From: Robiginitalea aestuariiviva
Lineage (GTDB): Bacteria > Bacteroidota > Bacteroidia > Flavobacteriales > Flavobacteriaceae
Direction: 5' to 3'
Assembly (NCBI RefSeq): GCF_029537735.1
Contig: NZ_JARPUQ010000001.1
Location: 370,965-434,964, forward strand
DNA: 64,000 bases
Below the pieces are notes generated by a model, which was not told the DNA's origin, ran no database searches, and saw only the letters and a list, made by a program, of their open reading frames with translations. Positions 9,449-17,881 of this stretch are shown here, one piece after another (positions within the stretch are counted from its first letter, which is position 1; every line of letters begins with the position of its first letter). The translations under genes were made by a program, and so were the position numbers.

Positions 9449-10510
9449 TTATTTTCCCATAACGGTCTGGGCAAACGTCTGTTGTTCACTCAGCCAGGCG
9501 TTAAAATCCTCTTCGCTTTCCACAATGATTTTCATCTGCATGTTGTAGTGGGATTTCCCGCAGATTTTGTTGCAAAGCAGAACATAGTCGAACTCCCAGG
9601 GATCGGAATTCGGCTCGCCGTTGGCCGCCCGCTCAGCGCGGATGGCATTGGTGCGCTGCACCTTTTCGATGATCTCCGGCCGCAACCGCATTTCTTCGGT
9701 GGTTACCGTAGGGGTAAAGGAGAATTCGGTAATCATTCCCGGAACACAGTTCATCTGAGCGCGGAAGTGCGGCATGTAGGCAGAGTGCAGCACATCCTGG
9801 GAACGCATCTTAAAATTCACCTTCCGACCTACGGGCAGGTGTAATTCCTTCACGATCACATCGTCCTCTGCGTTGGGGTCCGCTTCATCCAGTCCCAGCA
9901 CGTTGGCCTTGTCGATGTCGATCATCCGGACATTGGACTCCCCCAGCACATTGTCGGCACCGCCGTAGCGGGCCGTCCAGTTAAACTGCTGGGCGTAGAG
10001 TTCCACGATCAGGGGATCGTCTTCCTCGTTTATGTCCATAATGTTGGTCCAGGTATACAGCCCCCAGAGGATCAGGCCGGCCAGGACAATTACCGGGATA
10101 ATGGTCCAGATAAATTCCAGGCGGTCATTGTCTGCATAGAAAAGGGCCTTTTTCCCTTTTTCACCCCGGTATTTAAAGGCGAAGTAGTGCAACAGGGCCT
10201 GGGTGATGATCTGTACGATAAAGATGATCACAAAGCTCCAGAGCATCAGGGAATCGTACTGGCCTCCGTGGGCGCTGGACGATTCCGGGAGGATGTACTT
10301 CCCGTATTTCCAGAAGGAAAAGATGGTGAGCAGGTAGATGAACACCAAAAAGGCGAACATCAGGTACCCGTTTTTCTTGTTATCCTCGTCTGTGGCTACT
10401 TCCGAATTCGCTGCCTTAGTCCCGATCTGAGACAATTCAAAAATCTTGGTCATCTGCCAGATGGCGATGGCCACTAAAACTAAAACAGTGATCGTCAATA
10501 ATGCTGTCAT
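9449..10510 (-). CDS. ctaC: Cytochrome c oxidase subunit II
   Basis: CuA-carrying subunit that accepts electrons from cytochrome c or ACIII and passes them to subunit I. It has 353 residues with three hydrophobic segments: one at the N-terminus, the others near residues 50-70 and 85-110, with a further one near 135-155. The periplasmic cupredoxin domain has the CuA site: DVLHSAYMPHFR with the first histidine, and CNKICGKSHYNM, which fits CxxxCxxxHxxM. An extra cysteine lies in MNCVPGM. Bacteroidota subunit II often carries such extra N-terminal helices. The gene sits 38 bases upstream of ctaD and 30 bases after actF. Confidence 0.95.
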   Translation of the reverse strand: MTALLTITVLVLVAIAIWQMTKIFELSQIGTKAANSEVATDEDNKKNGYLMFAFLVFIYLLTIFSFWKYGKYILPESSSAHGGQYDSLMLWSFVIIFIVQIITQALLHYFAFKYRGEKGKKALFYADNDRLEFIWTIIPVIVLAGLILWGLYTWTNIMDINEEDDPLIVELYAQQFNWTARYGGADNVLGESNVRMIDIDKANVLGLDEADPNAEDDVIVKELHLPVGRKVNFKMRSQDVLHSAYMPHFRAQMNCVPGMITEFSFTPTVTTEEMRLRPEIIEKVQRTNAIRAERAANGEPNSDPWEFDYVLLCNKICGKSHYNMQMKIIVESEEDFNAWLSEQQTFAQTVMGK

Positions 10511-10540
10511 TGTCTGAACGGATATGATTCGCTAATGCTG

Positions 10541-11878
10541 TTAATAATGAAACTGCCGGCTCTCCTCGATGAACGGGTTATTGGTCGGTTGCAGGGGCGC
10601 CTTGGTAAGGGTATTGAAGACCCAGTAAATAAAGGCTCCTGCAAAAAAGAGTACGCCTCCGATTTCGGGGATCCCGATGTACCACTGGTCTCCCACGGTA
10701 GCCGGCATGATCATGACAAATACATCCAGGTAGTGCCCCATCAGGACCACAATCCCGGTCATGACCACAAACCAGTTCACCCGTTTGTAATCGCTGTTCA
10801 TCAGCACCAGCAGGGGGAACACAAAATTCATGGCAACCATGCCAAAGAAAGGCAGTTTAAAGTCTTCGATCCGGGTTACGAAATAGGTGACTTCTTCCGG
10901 AATATCCGCATACCAGATAAGCATGAACTGTCCGAACCAGAGGTAAGTCCAGAAGATGCTGATACCGAACATAAATTTAGCCAGGTCGTGGATGTGGCTG
11001 TTGTTTACATCCGGCAGGTAACCGCGGGATTTCAGGTAGATGGTCACCAGGGCAATGGTGGTAATGCCGGAGACAAACATGCTGGCAAACACGTACCAGC
11101 CAAACAGGGTGCTGAACCAGTGCGGGTCCACACTCATGATCCAGTCCCAGGACATCATGGATTCCGTTACCAGGTAGAATACCAGGAAGGCGGCGGACCA
11201 TTTAAAATTCTTTTTGAAGTTGCTGTGGTCATCGGCCTTGTCCTGCGCCAGGGAAAGCCGGCGAGAAATCTCCCGGTAGGCAATCCAGCCCCCCAGGAAG
11301 ATGGCAGCGCGCACCAGGAAGAAGGTCGGGTTCAGGTACCCGGCCTTGCCCTGCAGCAATTCGTCGTGGGCCACGGTTTCGGGGTCCATCCAGGTAAAGA
11401 GGTGGTTCATGTGGAGTACGGAGAGTACCAGGATCACAAAAACCACAATACCTCCCGGCACCAGGTAGGCGGTAATCCCTTCCATAACGCGGAAGAGCAA
11501 GGGGGACCAGCCGGCCTGGGCGGCCCGCTGAATGGCGTAAAACGCCAGCACCCCAAGGGCGATCATAAAGAAGAAGAACGCTGCCACGTACAGGGCCGCC
11601 CAGGGGCGGTTCTGCAGTTGGTGCAGCAGGTGCTCATCGTGGGAAGACCCATGGCTTTCCTCGCCGTGGGCGGCTTCCCCGTGGGCCGCTTCTCCGTGGT
11701 CGGCTACTGCAGCCGCTTCCCCATGGCCTGAACCGTGCCCGTCGTCGTGGGCAGCCACCAGTGCCTTGGCTTCCTCCACGGTAGAAGGTGCAGAGACAAA
11801 TCCGATCGCCATCCCCATCAGGCCCAGGGCCATAAGGATAACGGATCCTATTTTTAGTCTGTTCGAGAAGGTATACAT
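10541..11878 (-). CDS. actF: Alternative complex III membrane subunit ActF
   Basis: Integral membrane subunit of the quinol:cytochrome c oxidoreductase ACIII, 445 residues with about ten transmembrane helices, related to the NrfD-like ActC. It forms part of the proposed proton path. After the first helix (MYTFSNRLKIGSVILMALGL...) there is a periplasmic loop at about residues 43-90 packed with histidine, glycine and acidic residues, including repeats of GEAAHGE. This is followed by helices and conserved motifs such as SWDWIMSVDPHW and TYLWFGQFMLIWY. The position between actE and ctaC is canonical for flavobacterial act operons. Confidence 0.93.
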   Translation of the reverse strand: MYTFSNRLKIGSVILMALGLMGMAIGFVSAPSTVEEAKALVAAHDDGHGSGHGEAAAVADHGEAAHGEAAHGEESHGSSHDEHLLHQLQNRPWAALYVAAFFFFMIALGVLAFYAIQRAAQAGWSPLLFRVMEGITAYLVPGGIVVFVILVLSVLHMNHLFTWMDPETVAHDELLQGKAGYLNPTFFLVRAAIFLGGWIAYREISRRLSLAQDKADDHSNFKKNFKWSAAFLVFYLVTESMMSWDWIMSVDPHWFSTLFGWYVFASMFVSGITTIALVTIYLKSRGYLPDVNNSHIHDLAKFMFGISIFWTYLWFGQFMLIWYADIPEEVTYFVTRIEDFKLPFFGMVAMNFVFPLLVLMNSDYKRVNWFVVMTGIVVLMGHYLDVFVMIMPATVGDQWYIGIPEIGGVLFFAGAFIYWVFNTLTKAPLQPTNNPFIEESRQFHY

Positions 11879-11891
11879 CTGCAGTGCTATC

Positions 11892-12455
11892 TTATTGAGT
11901 TAGGTCTTCCTTGAGTTTCATCACGTATTCGGACACCTGCCAGCGCTCCTTGGCGTTCAGCTGGTTGGCGTAGGATCCCATGGCGTTAAGGCCGTAGTAG
12001 ATCACGTGGTGGGTGCTCCCCACAGTAATGTTACGCCCGGCGTCCGCATAGCTGGGTACCCCCAGGATTTTCTCCCGTTTCACCAGGTTCCCCTGTCCGT
12101 CTCCCTTGTTGCCGTGGCAGATGGCGCAGTTGATCCCGTAAAGCTCCTTCCCAATGGCCAGGTTTTCCTCCCGGTTCAGGGAATCCAGCGGGCTTTCCAG
12201 GGTGCGGGCCATTTCTCTACCCTCCAGGGTGTTCGCATAGCGGTAGGGCATTTTGCCACGTGCCACGGTGTGTTCTGCAGGCAAAAGCGCCTCGGACCCC
12301 CCGGGGAGCCAGTCTACCGGCTGATAGGTTTCATACCCTACGGATTCGTACATATTGGGCATATACTGATAATTGGGCTGACGGGTATCCTGGCAGGACA
12401 CCACGGCCATTACGGCAGCAACTATCACAAGGCCTTGTATCGTTTTCTTCATCAT
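11892..12455 (-). CDS. actE: Alternative complex III monohaem cytochrome c lipoprotein ActE
   Basis: Monohaem cytochrome c subunit of ACIII, 187 residues. The N-terminus MMKKTIQGLVIVAAVMAVVS followed by CQDTR is a lipoprotein signal with cysteine at position 21, so the protein is tethered in the membrane and faces the periplasm. One haem site, CAICH, lies in YGINCAICHGNKGDGQG, with a downstream methionine in LNAMGSYANQL as probable sixth ligand. It lies 13 bases before actF and 7 after actD, so all are co-transcribed. Confidence 0.94.
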   Translation of the reverse strand: MMKKTIQGLVIVAAVMAVVSCQDTRQPNYQYMPNMYESVGYETYQPVDWLPGGSEALLPAEHTVARGKMPYRYANTLEGREMARTLESPLDSLNREENLAIGKELYGINCAICHGNKGDGQGNLVKREKILGVPSYADAGRNITVGSTHHVIYYGLNAMGSYANQLNAKERWQVSEYVMKLKEDLTQ

Positions 12456-12462
12456 TCCGATG

Positions 12463-12984
12463 TTACTTTTCTACGGTTTTGATCTCCACAGCTCCGGTTT
12501 CCTGCAGCAGGGCGGCCAGCGCATCGGCACTGCCGTGTGCTTCCACTTCCATGATGAAGTGGTCGTCCGTGCTGCGCGCATCCGGGTTCTCAGCTTTTTT
12601 GAAAGGCCAGAGGCGGCTTCTCAGGTAAAAGGTAATCACCATCAGGTGGGCTGCAAAAAATACGGTCAGCTCAAACATCACCGGAACAAAGGCCGGCATG
12701 TTTTCGATGTAGCTGAAGCTCGGCTTTCCGCCAATATCCTGCGGCCAGTCCTGAATCATGATGTAATTCATCATCACAATGGCCACGGTAAGCCCGAGAC
12801 AACCGTACATAAAAGAGGTAATCGCGATACGGGTGGGGGCCAGTCCCATGGCCTTGTCCAGCCCGTGCACCGGGAAGGGGCAGTACACCTCTTCGATGTG
12901 GTGCTTGGCAGCCTTCACCTTCTTGACAGCGTGCATCAGCACGTCGTCGTCGTCGTAAAATGCCTGTATTACTTTAGATGCCAT
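12463..12984 (-). CDS. actD: Alternative complex III subunit ActD (DUF3341)
   Basis: Membrane subunit of ACIII with two transmembrane helices, 173 residues, of the DUF3341 family. The soluble N-terminal part, ASKVIQAFYDDDDVLMHAV, is followed by the conserved EVYCPFPVHGLDKAMGL. The helices lie near residues 55-80 and 95-120. It packs beside ActC and ActF in the solved flavobacterial complex and carries no cofactor. The gene starts 6 bases after actC ends. Confidence 0.93.
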   Translation of the reverse strand: MASKVIQAFYDDDDVLMHAVKKVKAAKHHIEEVYCPFPVHGLDKAMGLAPTRIAITSFMYGCLGLTVAIVMMNYIMIQDWPQDIGGKPSFSYIENMPAFVPVMFELTVFFAAHLMVITFYLRSRLWPFKKAENPDARSTDDHFIMEVEAHGSADALAALLQETGAVEIKTVEK

Positions 12985-12990
12985 CTGTGC

Positions 12991-14706
12991 TTACTTGTTT
13001 TCGTTAAAACCTTTTGCCTGCCCTGCCCAATCGTCGCGCTGGGCCCGGCCCGGGAAGGAGCCGGTAATGGAATCGAGCAGGTCGTATTCGCGCTGGGTCA
13101 TGCGGCCCACCTGTGCAAAGGTGAAGATACCGAGCTGGTTCAGGGCCTGCTCCATCTGCGGACCTATACCCTTAATTTTCTTGAGGTCGTCCGCTTGCTG
13201 GGTTGCCGGGTCAAAAGTACCCAGGGTTTCCAGCAGGCTGCTAACCTGTTCTTCTTTGGCTTCCGGGGTGGGAGCCGCAGCCTTCACCGGCGCTGCAGTT
13301 GCAGACACCTGGTACAGGGGCTTGCCTGCATCCCGAAGCTTTTTATAGCGCTCCCCGGAGGATTTCAGGATGGATTTAACCTCGGCCTGTGCAATTACGG
13401 GGAAGGTACGGGCATACAGCAGGAACAACACGAAGAAGAACCCGATGGTACCGATAAAGATCCCGATGTCCACAAAGGTGGGGGAGAACATGGTCCAGGA
13501 GGACGGCAGGTAATCCCGGTGCAGGGAGGTTACGATAATCACGAAACGCTCGAACCACATCCCGATGTTTACCACAATGGAAATGATAAAGGAGACCATG
13601 ATGCTGGTCCGGATTTTCTTGAACCACATCACCTGGGGGGAGACCACGTTACAGGTCATCATCAGGGTATAGGCCCACCAGTAAGGCCCGGTGGCACGGT
13701 TCAGGAAGGCGTATTGCTCGTATTCCACACCGGAGTACCAGGCAATGAAGAGCTCTGTGATATAGGCACAGCCCACAATGGAACCGGTGATCATGATAAC
13801 GATGTTCATCAGTTCGATGTGCTGTACGGTTATATAAGCTTCCAGGTGACTTACCTTCCGCATGATAATCAGGAGGGTCTGTACCATGGCAAACCCGGAG
13901 AAGATCGCCCCGGCCACAAAGTAGGGCGGGAAGATGGTGGTATGCCATCCGGGAATCACCGAGGTGGCAAAGTCGAAGGATACGATGGTGTGTACGGAAA
14001 GTACCAGGGGGGTAGCCAGACCGGCCAGTACCAGGGATACTTCCTCAAAACGCTGCCAGTCTTTGGCCCGGCCGCTCCAGCCGAAACTCACCAGGCTGTA
14101 GATCTTTTTCTGGAAAGGCTTTACGGCACGGTCGCGGATCATCGCAAAATCCGGCAATAATCCCGTCCACCAGAATACCAGGGATACGGAAAGGTAAGTG
14201 GAGATCGCGAATACGTCCCACAACAGGGGGGAGTTGAAGTTCACCCAGAGGGAACCGAACTGGTTCGGGATCGGCACCACCCAGTACGCCAGCCAGGGGC
14301 GGCCCATGTGGATGATCGGGAAAAGCCCGGCCTGGATTACCGAGAAGATGGTCATGGCCTCCGCAGAGCGGTTGATGGCCATACGCCACTTCTGGCGGAA
14401 AAGCAACAGTACGGCGGAGATCAGGGTTCCGGCGTGACCGATACCCACCCACCATACAAAGTTGGTAATGTCCCAGGCCCAGTTAACCGTACGGTTCAGA
14501 CCCCAGGTCCCGATACCGGTGGAAACGGTATAGATGATACACCCGATTCCCCAAAGGAAAGCAGCCAGCGCGATGGAAAAGACAATCCACCAGTGCTTGT
14601 TGGCCCGGCCTTCCACGGGGGCGGCAATATCCACAGAAACATCGTGGTAGCCCTTATCGCCCAGTACCAGGGGTTTGCGTATCGGTGCTTCGTAATGCGA
14701 CGCCAT
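12991..14706 (-). CDS. actC: Alternative complex III NrfD-like subunit ActC with a C-terminal HhH-type tail
   Basis: Polytopic NrfD/PsrC-family subunit thought to carry the quinol site of ACIII. The N-terminal ~450 residues hold about ten transmembrane helices and conserved stretches such as NRTVNWAWDITNFVWWVGIG and PLVLSVHTIVSFDFA. The protein is 571 residues, longer than the usual ~460-480. A charged, alanine-proline rich linker leads to residues 505-571, which read DLKKIKGIGPQMEQALNQLG, then IFTFAQVG, and end in RDDWAGQAK. This is the helix-hairpin-helix type (GIGP) domain also found at the C-terminus of some NuoE and ribosomal proteins. A related tail occurs on S2 in this window. The gene lies 26 bases after actB. 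Confidence 0.93.
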   Translation of the reverse strand: MASHYEAPIRKPLVLGDKGYHDVSVDIAAPVEGRANKHWWIVFSIALAAFLWGIGCIIYTVSTGIGTWGLNRTVNWAWDITNFVWWVGIGHAGTLISAVLLLFRQKWRMAINRSAEAMTIFSVIQAGLFPIIHMGRPWLAYWVVPIPNQFGSLWVNFNSPLLWDVFAISTYLSVSLVFWWTGLLPDFAMIRDRAVKPFQKKIYSLVSFGWSGRAKDWQRFEEVSLVLAGLATPLVLSVHTIVSFDFATSVIPGWHTTIFPPYFVAGAIFSGFAMVQTLLIIMRKVSHLEAYITVQHIELMNIVIMITGSIVGCAYITELFIAWYSGVEYEQYAFLNRATGPYWWAYTLMMTCNVVSPQVMWFKKIRTSIMVSFIISIVVNIGMWFERFVIIVTSLHRDYLPSSWTMFSPTFVDIGIFIGTIGFFFVLFLLYARTFPVIAQAEVKSILKSSGERYKKLRDAGKPLYQVSATAAPVKAAAPTPEAKEEQVSSLLETLGTFDPATQQADDLKKIKGIGPQMEQALNQLGIFTFAQVGRMTQREYDLLDSITGSFPGRAQRDDWAGQAKGFNENK

Positions 14707-14732
14707 AGAATATCGTTTTCGTTTCTTAAGAA

Positions 14733-17700
14733 TTATGCTTCGTCTGTGTTGCGGACCTTAACCTGATAGAATACGTTAGGCTGTGTGCCAACGTGCTCGA
14801 GCAGGTGGTACATACGCGCGTCCGCTTTCAGCTTGGACACTTCGCTTTCCGGGTCGTTGATGTCCCCGAAGACTATCGCCCCGCTGCTGCAGGCATTGGA
14901 ACAGGCCGTCTGGAATTCTTCGTCCGTTACGGCACGGCCCTCCCGCTTGGCGTCGAGGATGGATTTCTGGGTCATCTGGATACACCAGGAGCACTTCTCC
15001 ATCACCCCGCGGGAACGTACGTTGACGTCGGGGTTGAGTACCATTTTGCCCAGGTCGTTGTTCATATGGTAATCGAACTCGTCGTTGTTGTTGTAGAGGA
15101 ACCAGTTGAAACGACGCACCTTGTAGGGGCAGTTGTTTGCGCAGTAACGGGTTCCCACGCAGCGGTTGTACGCCATGTGGTTGTGGCCCTGACGGCTGTG
15201 TGCCGTGGCGGCAACCGGACAAACGGTTTCGCAAGGGGCGTGGTTACAGTGCTGGCACATCACCGGTTGGAAAGCTACCTGCGGGTTGGCCGCCGGGTCT
15301 TCCATTTCCTCAAAGCCGCGTTTGGACTCCAGGGCACCGGAGAATTCATCCTTCTTCACATTGTCGCCCTCAAAGGTATCCTCGGAGGAATAGTAACGGT
15401 CGATTCGAAGCCAGTGCATATCGCGCGACTTGCGGATTTCCTCTTTTCCAACAACCGGAACGTTGTTTTCGGCGTGGCAGGCAATCACACAGGCCCCGCA
15501 ACCCGTACAGGCGTTCAGGTCAATGGACATGTTGAAGTGATGCCCGATGGAGCGGTCGAAGGAATCCCAGAGGTCCACGGTGGTGGCGGGCACCTCCTGG
15601 TGGTTCAGGGAAACCTGGGGCACATGGTTCCACTCGGCAGCATCCTTCGTATTGAAGATCTCCAGGGTGGTTTCCTTGATGATGTCGCCGCGGCCCATCA
15701 GGGTCTTCTGCAGCTGGATGCAGGCAAACTCGTGCATGCCGGCAGCCTTTTCAATGCTCACTTCCTGGGCGGTGTCAAAGCCCTGGTAAAGCGGGAAGGC
15801 ATTTACCCCGGTCTGCATCTCGGCTTTCAGGCCGGTGGTCTTCCCGTACCCGAAGGCCAGGCCAAACGTACCTTCCGCCTGTCCGGGCTGGATCACTACC
15901 GGAACCCCGGAAACCGTGGTGCCATTTACCGTAATATTTACATAGCTGCCATCCAGGCCGCCATTAGCTGCATATTTGTTTACCAGGCCTAATGCCTGGG
16001 CATCCTTCTTGGATACCGTCAGGTAGTTGTCCCAGGACACCCGGGTTATGGGATCCGGGAATTCCTGCAACCAGGGGTTTCCGGCCTGGCGGCCATCGCC
16101 CATCCCCACCTTGCTGTAAAGCACCAGGGTTTTCTCGGCAGTTTGGGCCGCAGCCAGGCGGCTTACGGCTCCGGCCAGGTCGGCTACCGTACTGGTGGCA
16201 CCTTCCCCTTCGGCATTTTCCTTATCCTGTTGGGCCGTGGCTCCCATTTCGGGGTCCGCCATGGCCGCGCCGGCAAAGAAGCCGTCGTGGAGGGCTTTGT
16301 TCCAGTCCGCACCGGAAAGGATTCCCCCTTCCCAGGTTTCGCGAACAAAATCGTACCAGGTCTGCTCCTCGCCCATCCAGGTTAGCAGGGACTGCTGGAA
16401 CTGGCGGGTATCGAACAGCTGGCGGATTACCGGCTGGGTAAGTCCGTAATGCCCCTTTTTCAGTTGGGTGTCGCCCCAGGATTCCAGGTAGTGGCTGGCG
16501 GCAGCGGTAAAGGTAGCAGCCTCGGTGGTAGCGGTGCGGTTGGTCGAAAAAGCCACGGACAGGTCTACCTTCCCGAGGGCCTCGGCAAATGCCGCGGCGT
16601 TGGGCAGGGTGTAGAGCGGGTCAACCCCGTCCATCAGCAGCACCCCAACCTTCCCGGCCTGCATATCGGCCATCAGTTGCTCCAGGGCTTTGGCATCCCC
16701 CTGTCGGGTGTAGCGCGGAGCTTCCGGCTGGAAGGCCTCGCTGCCCAGCATTTCGTTCATAGCCAGGACCACGGCCTGGGCATCGGCGTCCTGCAGCCCG
16801 GTTACCACTACCGCTTTCCGGCCGGCTTTGGCCACGGCGGCAGCAAGTTCCTCCACCGCACGAGCGGCAGCTTCGGGCAATTCCCCGCCTGCGCTGCTGC
16901 CGTTCAGGGCAGCAAACAGTTTGGCGAGGGCAATTTTTTGGTGGGCCGGAGACAGAGGCACGCGCTTGTCTGCGTTGGCACCGCTCAGGCTCATGTTGGC
17001 CTCAAAGTGTACGTGGCGGGACATCTTCCCTGCCTTGGGCACACGGCCGGCAGCATAACCGCTGTCGTATCCGCCGCCTTGCCAATCCCCGAGGAAATCG
17101 GCACCGAAGGACACAATCAGGTCTGCTTTGGAAAAATCGTAATCGGCCAGGGCGCGCTCGCCGTACTTGGCCTGGTAGGCATCCAGGGCAGCGTTTTCCC
17201 CCACGGCATCATAAGACACGTGGGTTACGTTGCCGTAGCGCTCGGCAAACTGCGCAATCAGCCGGTCGGTAGACGGGCTGGCATAGGTTTGGGTCAGCAG
17301 GGCAACCTGCTTTCCGCTGGAGGCCAGGGAAGCCAGGCGCGCTTTTACGGTAGCATCCAGAACGTCCCACTCCACATCGCCCTCGGCATTGCGCGGACCC
17401 TGCAGGCGGGTGCTGTCGTACAGGGAGAGGACTGAGGCCTGGATCCGGGCATTGGTGTCCCCCTTAAAGGCTGCCTCTTTGTTGCGCTCGATCTTGATCG
17501 GACGACCCTCGCGGGTCTTGACCAGGATGCTGGCAAAATCGAAACCATCCGCTATGGTAGTGGCATAATAGTTGGCCACCCCGGGGATGATGCGCTCGGG
17601 CTGCACCACGTAAGGGATAGACTTATGCACCGGGCCCTCACAGGCTGCCAGGGAAGCGGCGGCCGTGCTGAAGCCCACGTATTTCAGGAAATCCCGCCGG

Positions 17701-17852
17701 CTGGTCTGGCTGGAAGCCAGCTGCTCCTTTTCGCCCAGAAAGGCATCCACCGGGAGCTGCTCGGGGAATTCGTTTTGTCTCAGCGTCTCAACAATGGAAG
17801 CATCCGCGGATAACTCCACTTCGCTCTTCCAATACTTCTTGTTTGATGCCAT
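14733..17852 (-). CDS. actB: Alternative complex III iron-sulfur subunit ActB
   Basis: Large periplasmic subunit of ACIII, 1039 residues. A twin-arginine motif, SRRDFLKYVGFSTAAASLAA, lies near residues 52-71, so it is exported folded. The first ~700 residues resemble the molybdopterin oxidoreductase fold (CISM family) but in known ActB lack the cofactor. The C-terminal part is a four-cluster ferredoxin-like domain: CTGCGACVIACHAENN, CQHCNHAPCETVCP, GTRYCANNCPYKVRRFN and CSWCIQ. These bind the iron-sulfur clusters that relay electrons towards ActA. It lies 29 bases after actA. Confidence 0.96.
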   Translation of the reverse strand: MASNKKYWKSEVELSADASIVETLRQNEFPEQLPVDAFLGEKEQLASSQTSRRDFLKYVGFSTAAASLAACEGPVHKSIPYVVQPERIIPGVANYYATTIADGFDFASILVKTREGRPIKIERNKEAAFKGDTNARIQASVLSLYDSTRLQGPRNAEGDVEWDVLDATVKARLASLASSGKQVALLTQTYASPSTDRLIAQFAERYGNVTHVSYDAVGENAALDAYQAKYGERALADYDFSKADLIVSFGADFLGDWQGGGYDSGYAAGRVPKAGKMSRHVHFEANMSLSGANADKRVPLSPAHQKIALAKLFAALNGSSAGGELPEAAARAVEELAAAVAKAGRKAVVVTGLQDADAQAVVLAMNEMLGSEAFQPEAPRYTRQGDAKALEQLMADMQAGKVGVLLMDGVDPLYTLPNAAAFAEALGKVDLSVAFSTNRTATTEAATFTAAASHYLESWGDTQLKKGHYGLTQPVIRQLFDTRQFQQSLLTWMGEEQTWYDFVRETWEGGILSGADWNKALHDGFFAGAAMADPEMGATAQQDKENAEGEGATSTVADLAGAVSRLAAAQTAEKTLVLYSKVGMGDGRQAGNPWLQEFPDPITRVSWDNYLTVSKKDAQALGLVNKYAANGGLDGSYVNITVNGTTVSGVPVVIQPGQAEGTFGLAFGYGKTTGLKAEMQTGVNAFPLYQGFDTAQEVSIEKAAGMHEFACIQLQKTLMGRGDIIKETTLEIFNTKDAAEWNHVPQVSLNHQEVPATTVDLWDSFDRSIGHHFNMSIDLNACTGCGACVIACHAENNVPVVGKEEIRKSRDMHWLRIDRYYSSEDTFEGDNVKKDEFSGALESKRGFEEMEDPAANPQVAFQPVMCQHCNHAPCETVCPVAATAHSRQGHNHMAYNRCVGTRYCANNCPYKVRRFNWFLYNNNDEFDYHMNNDLGKMVLNPDVNVRSRGVMEKCSWCIQMTQKSILDAKREGRAVTDEEFQTACSNACSSGAIVFGDINDPESEVSKLKADARMYHLLEHVGTQPNVFYQVKVRNTDEA

Positions 17853-17881
17853 AGGTATATGGGTCTATTTAGCTGCTCGGA

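Noticed and set aside
12460-14160. Plus-strand ORF of 566 codons
   Set aside because: Antisense to actD and actC, which are certain from homology and operon order.
14733-17852. Active molybdopterin oxidoreductase
   Set aside because: The operon context is unambiguous for ActB of alternative complex III, whose Mo-domain carries no cofactor in studied members.
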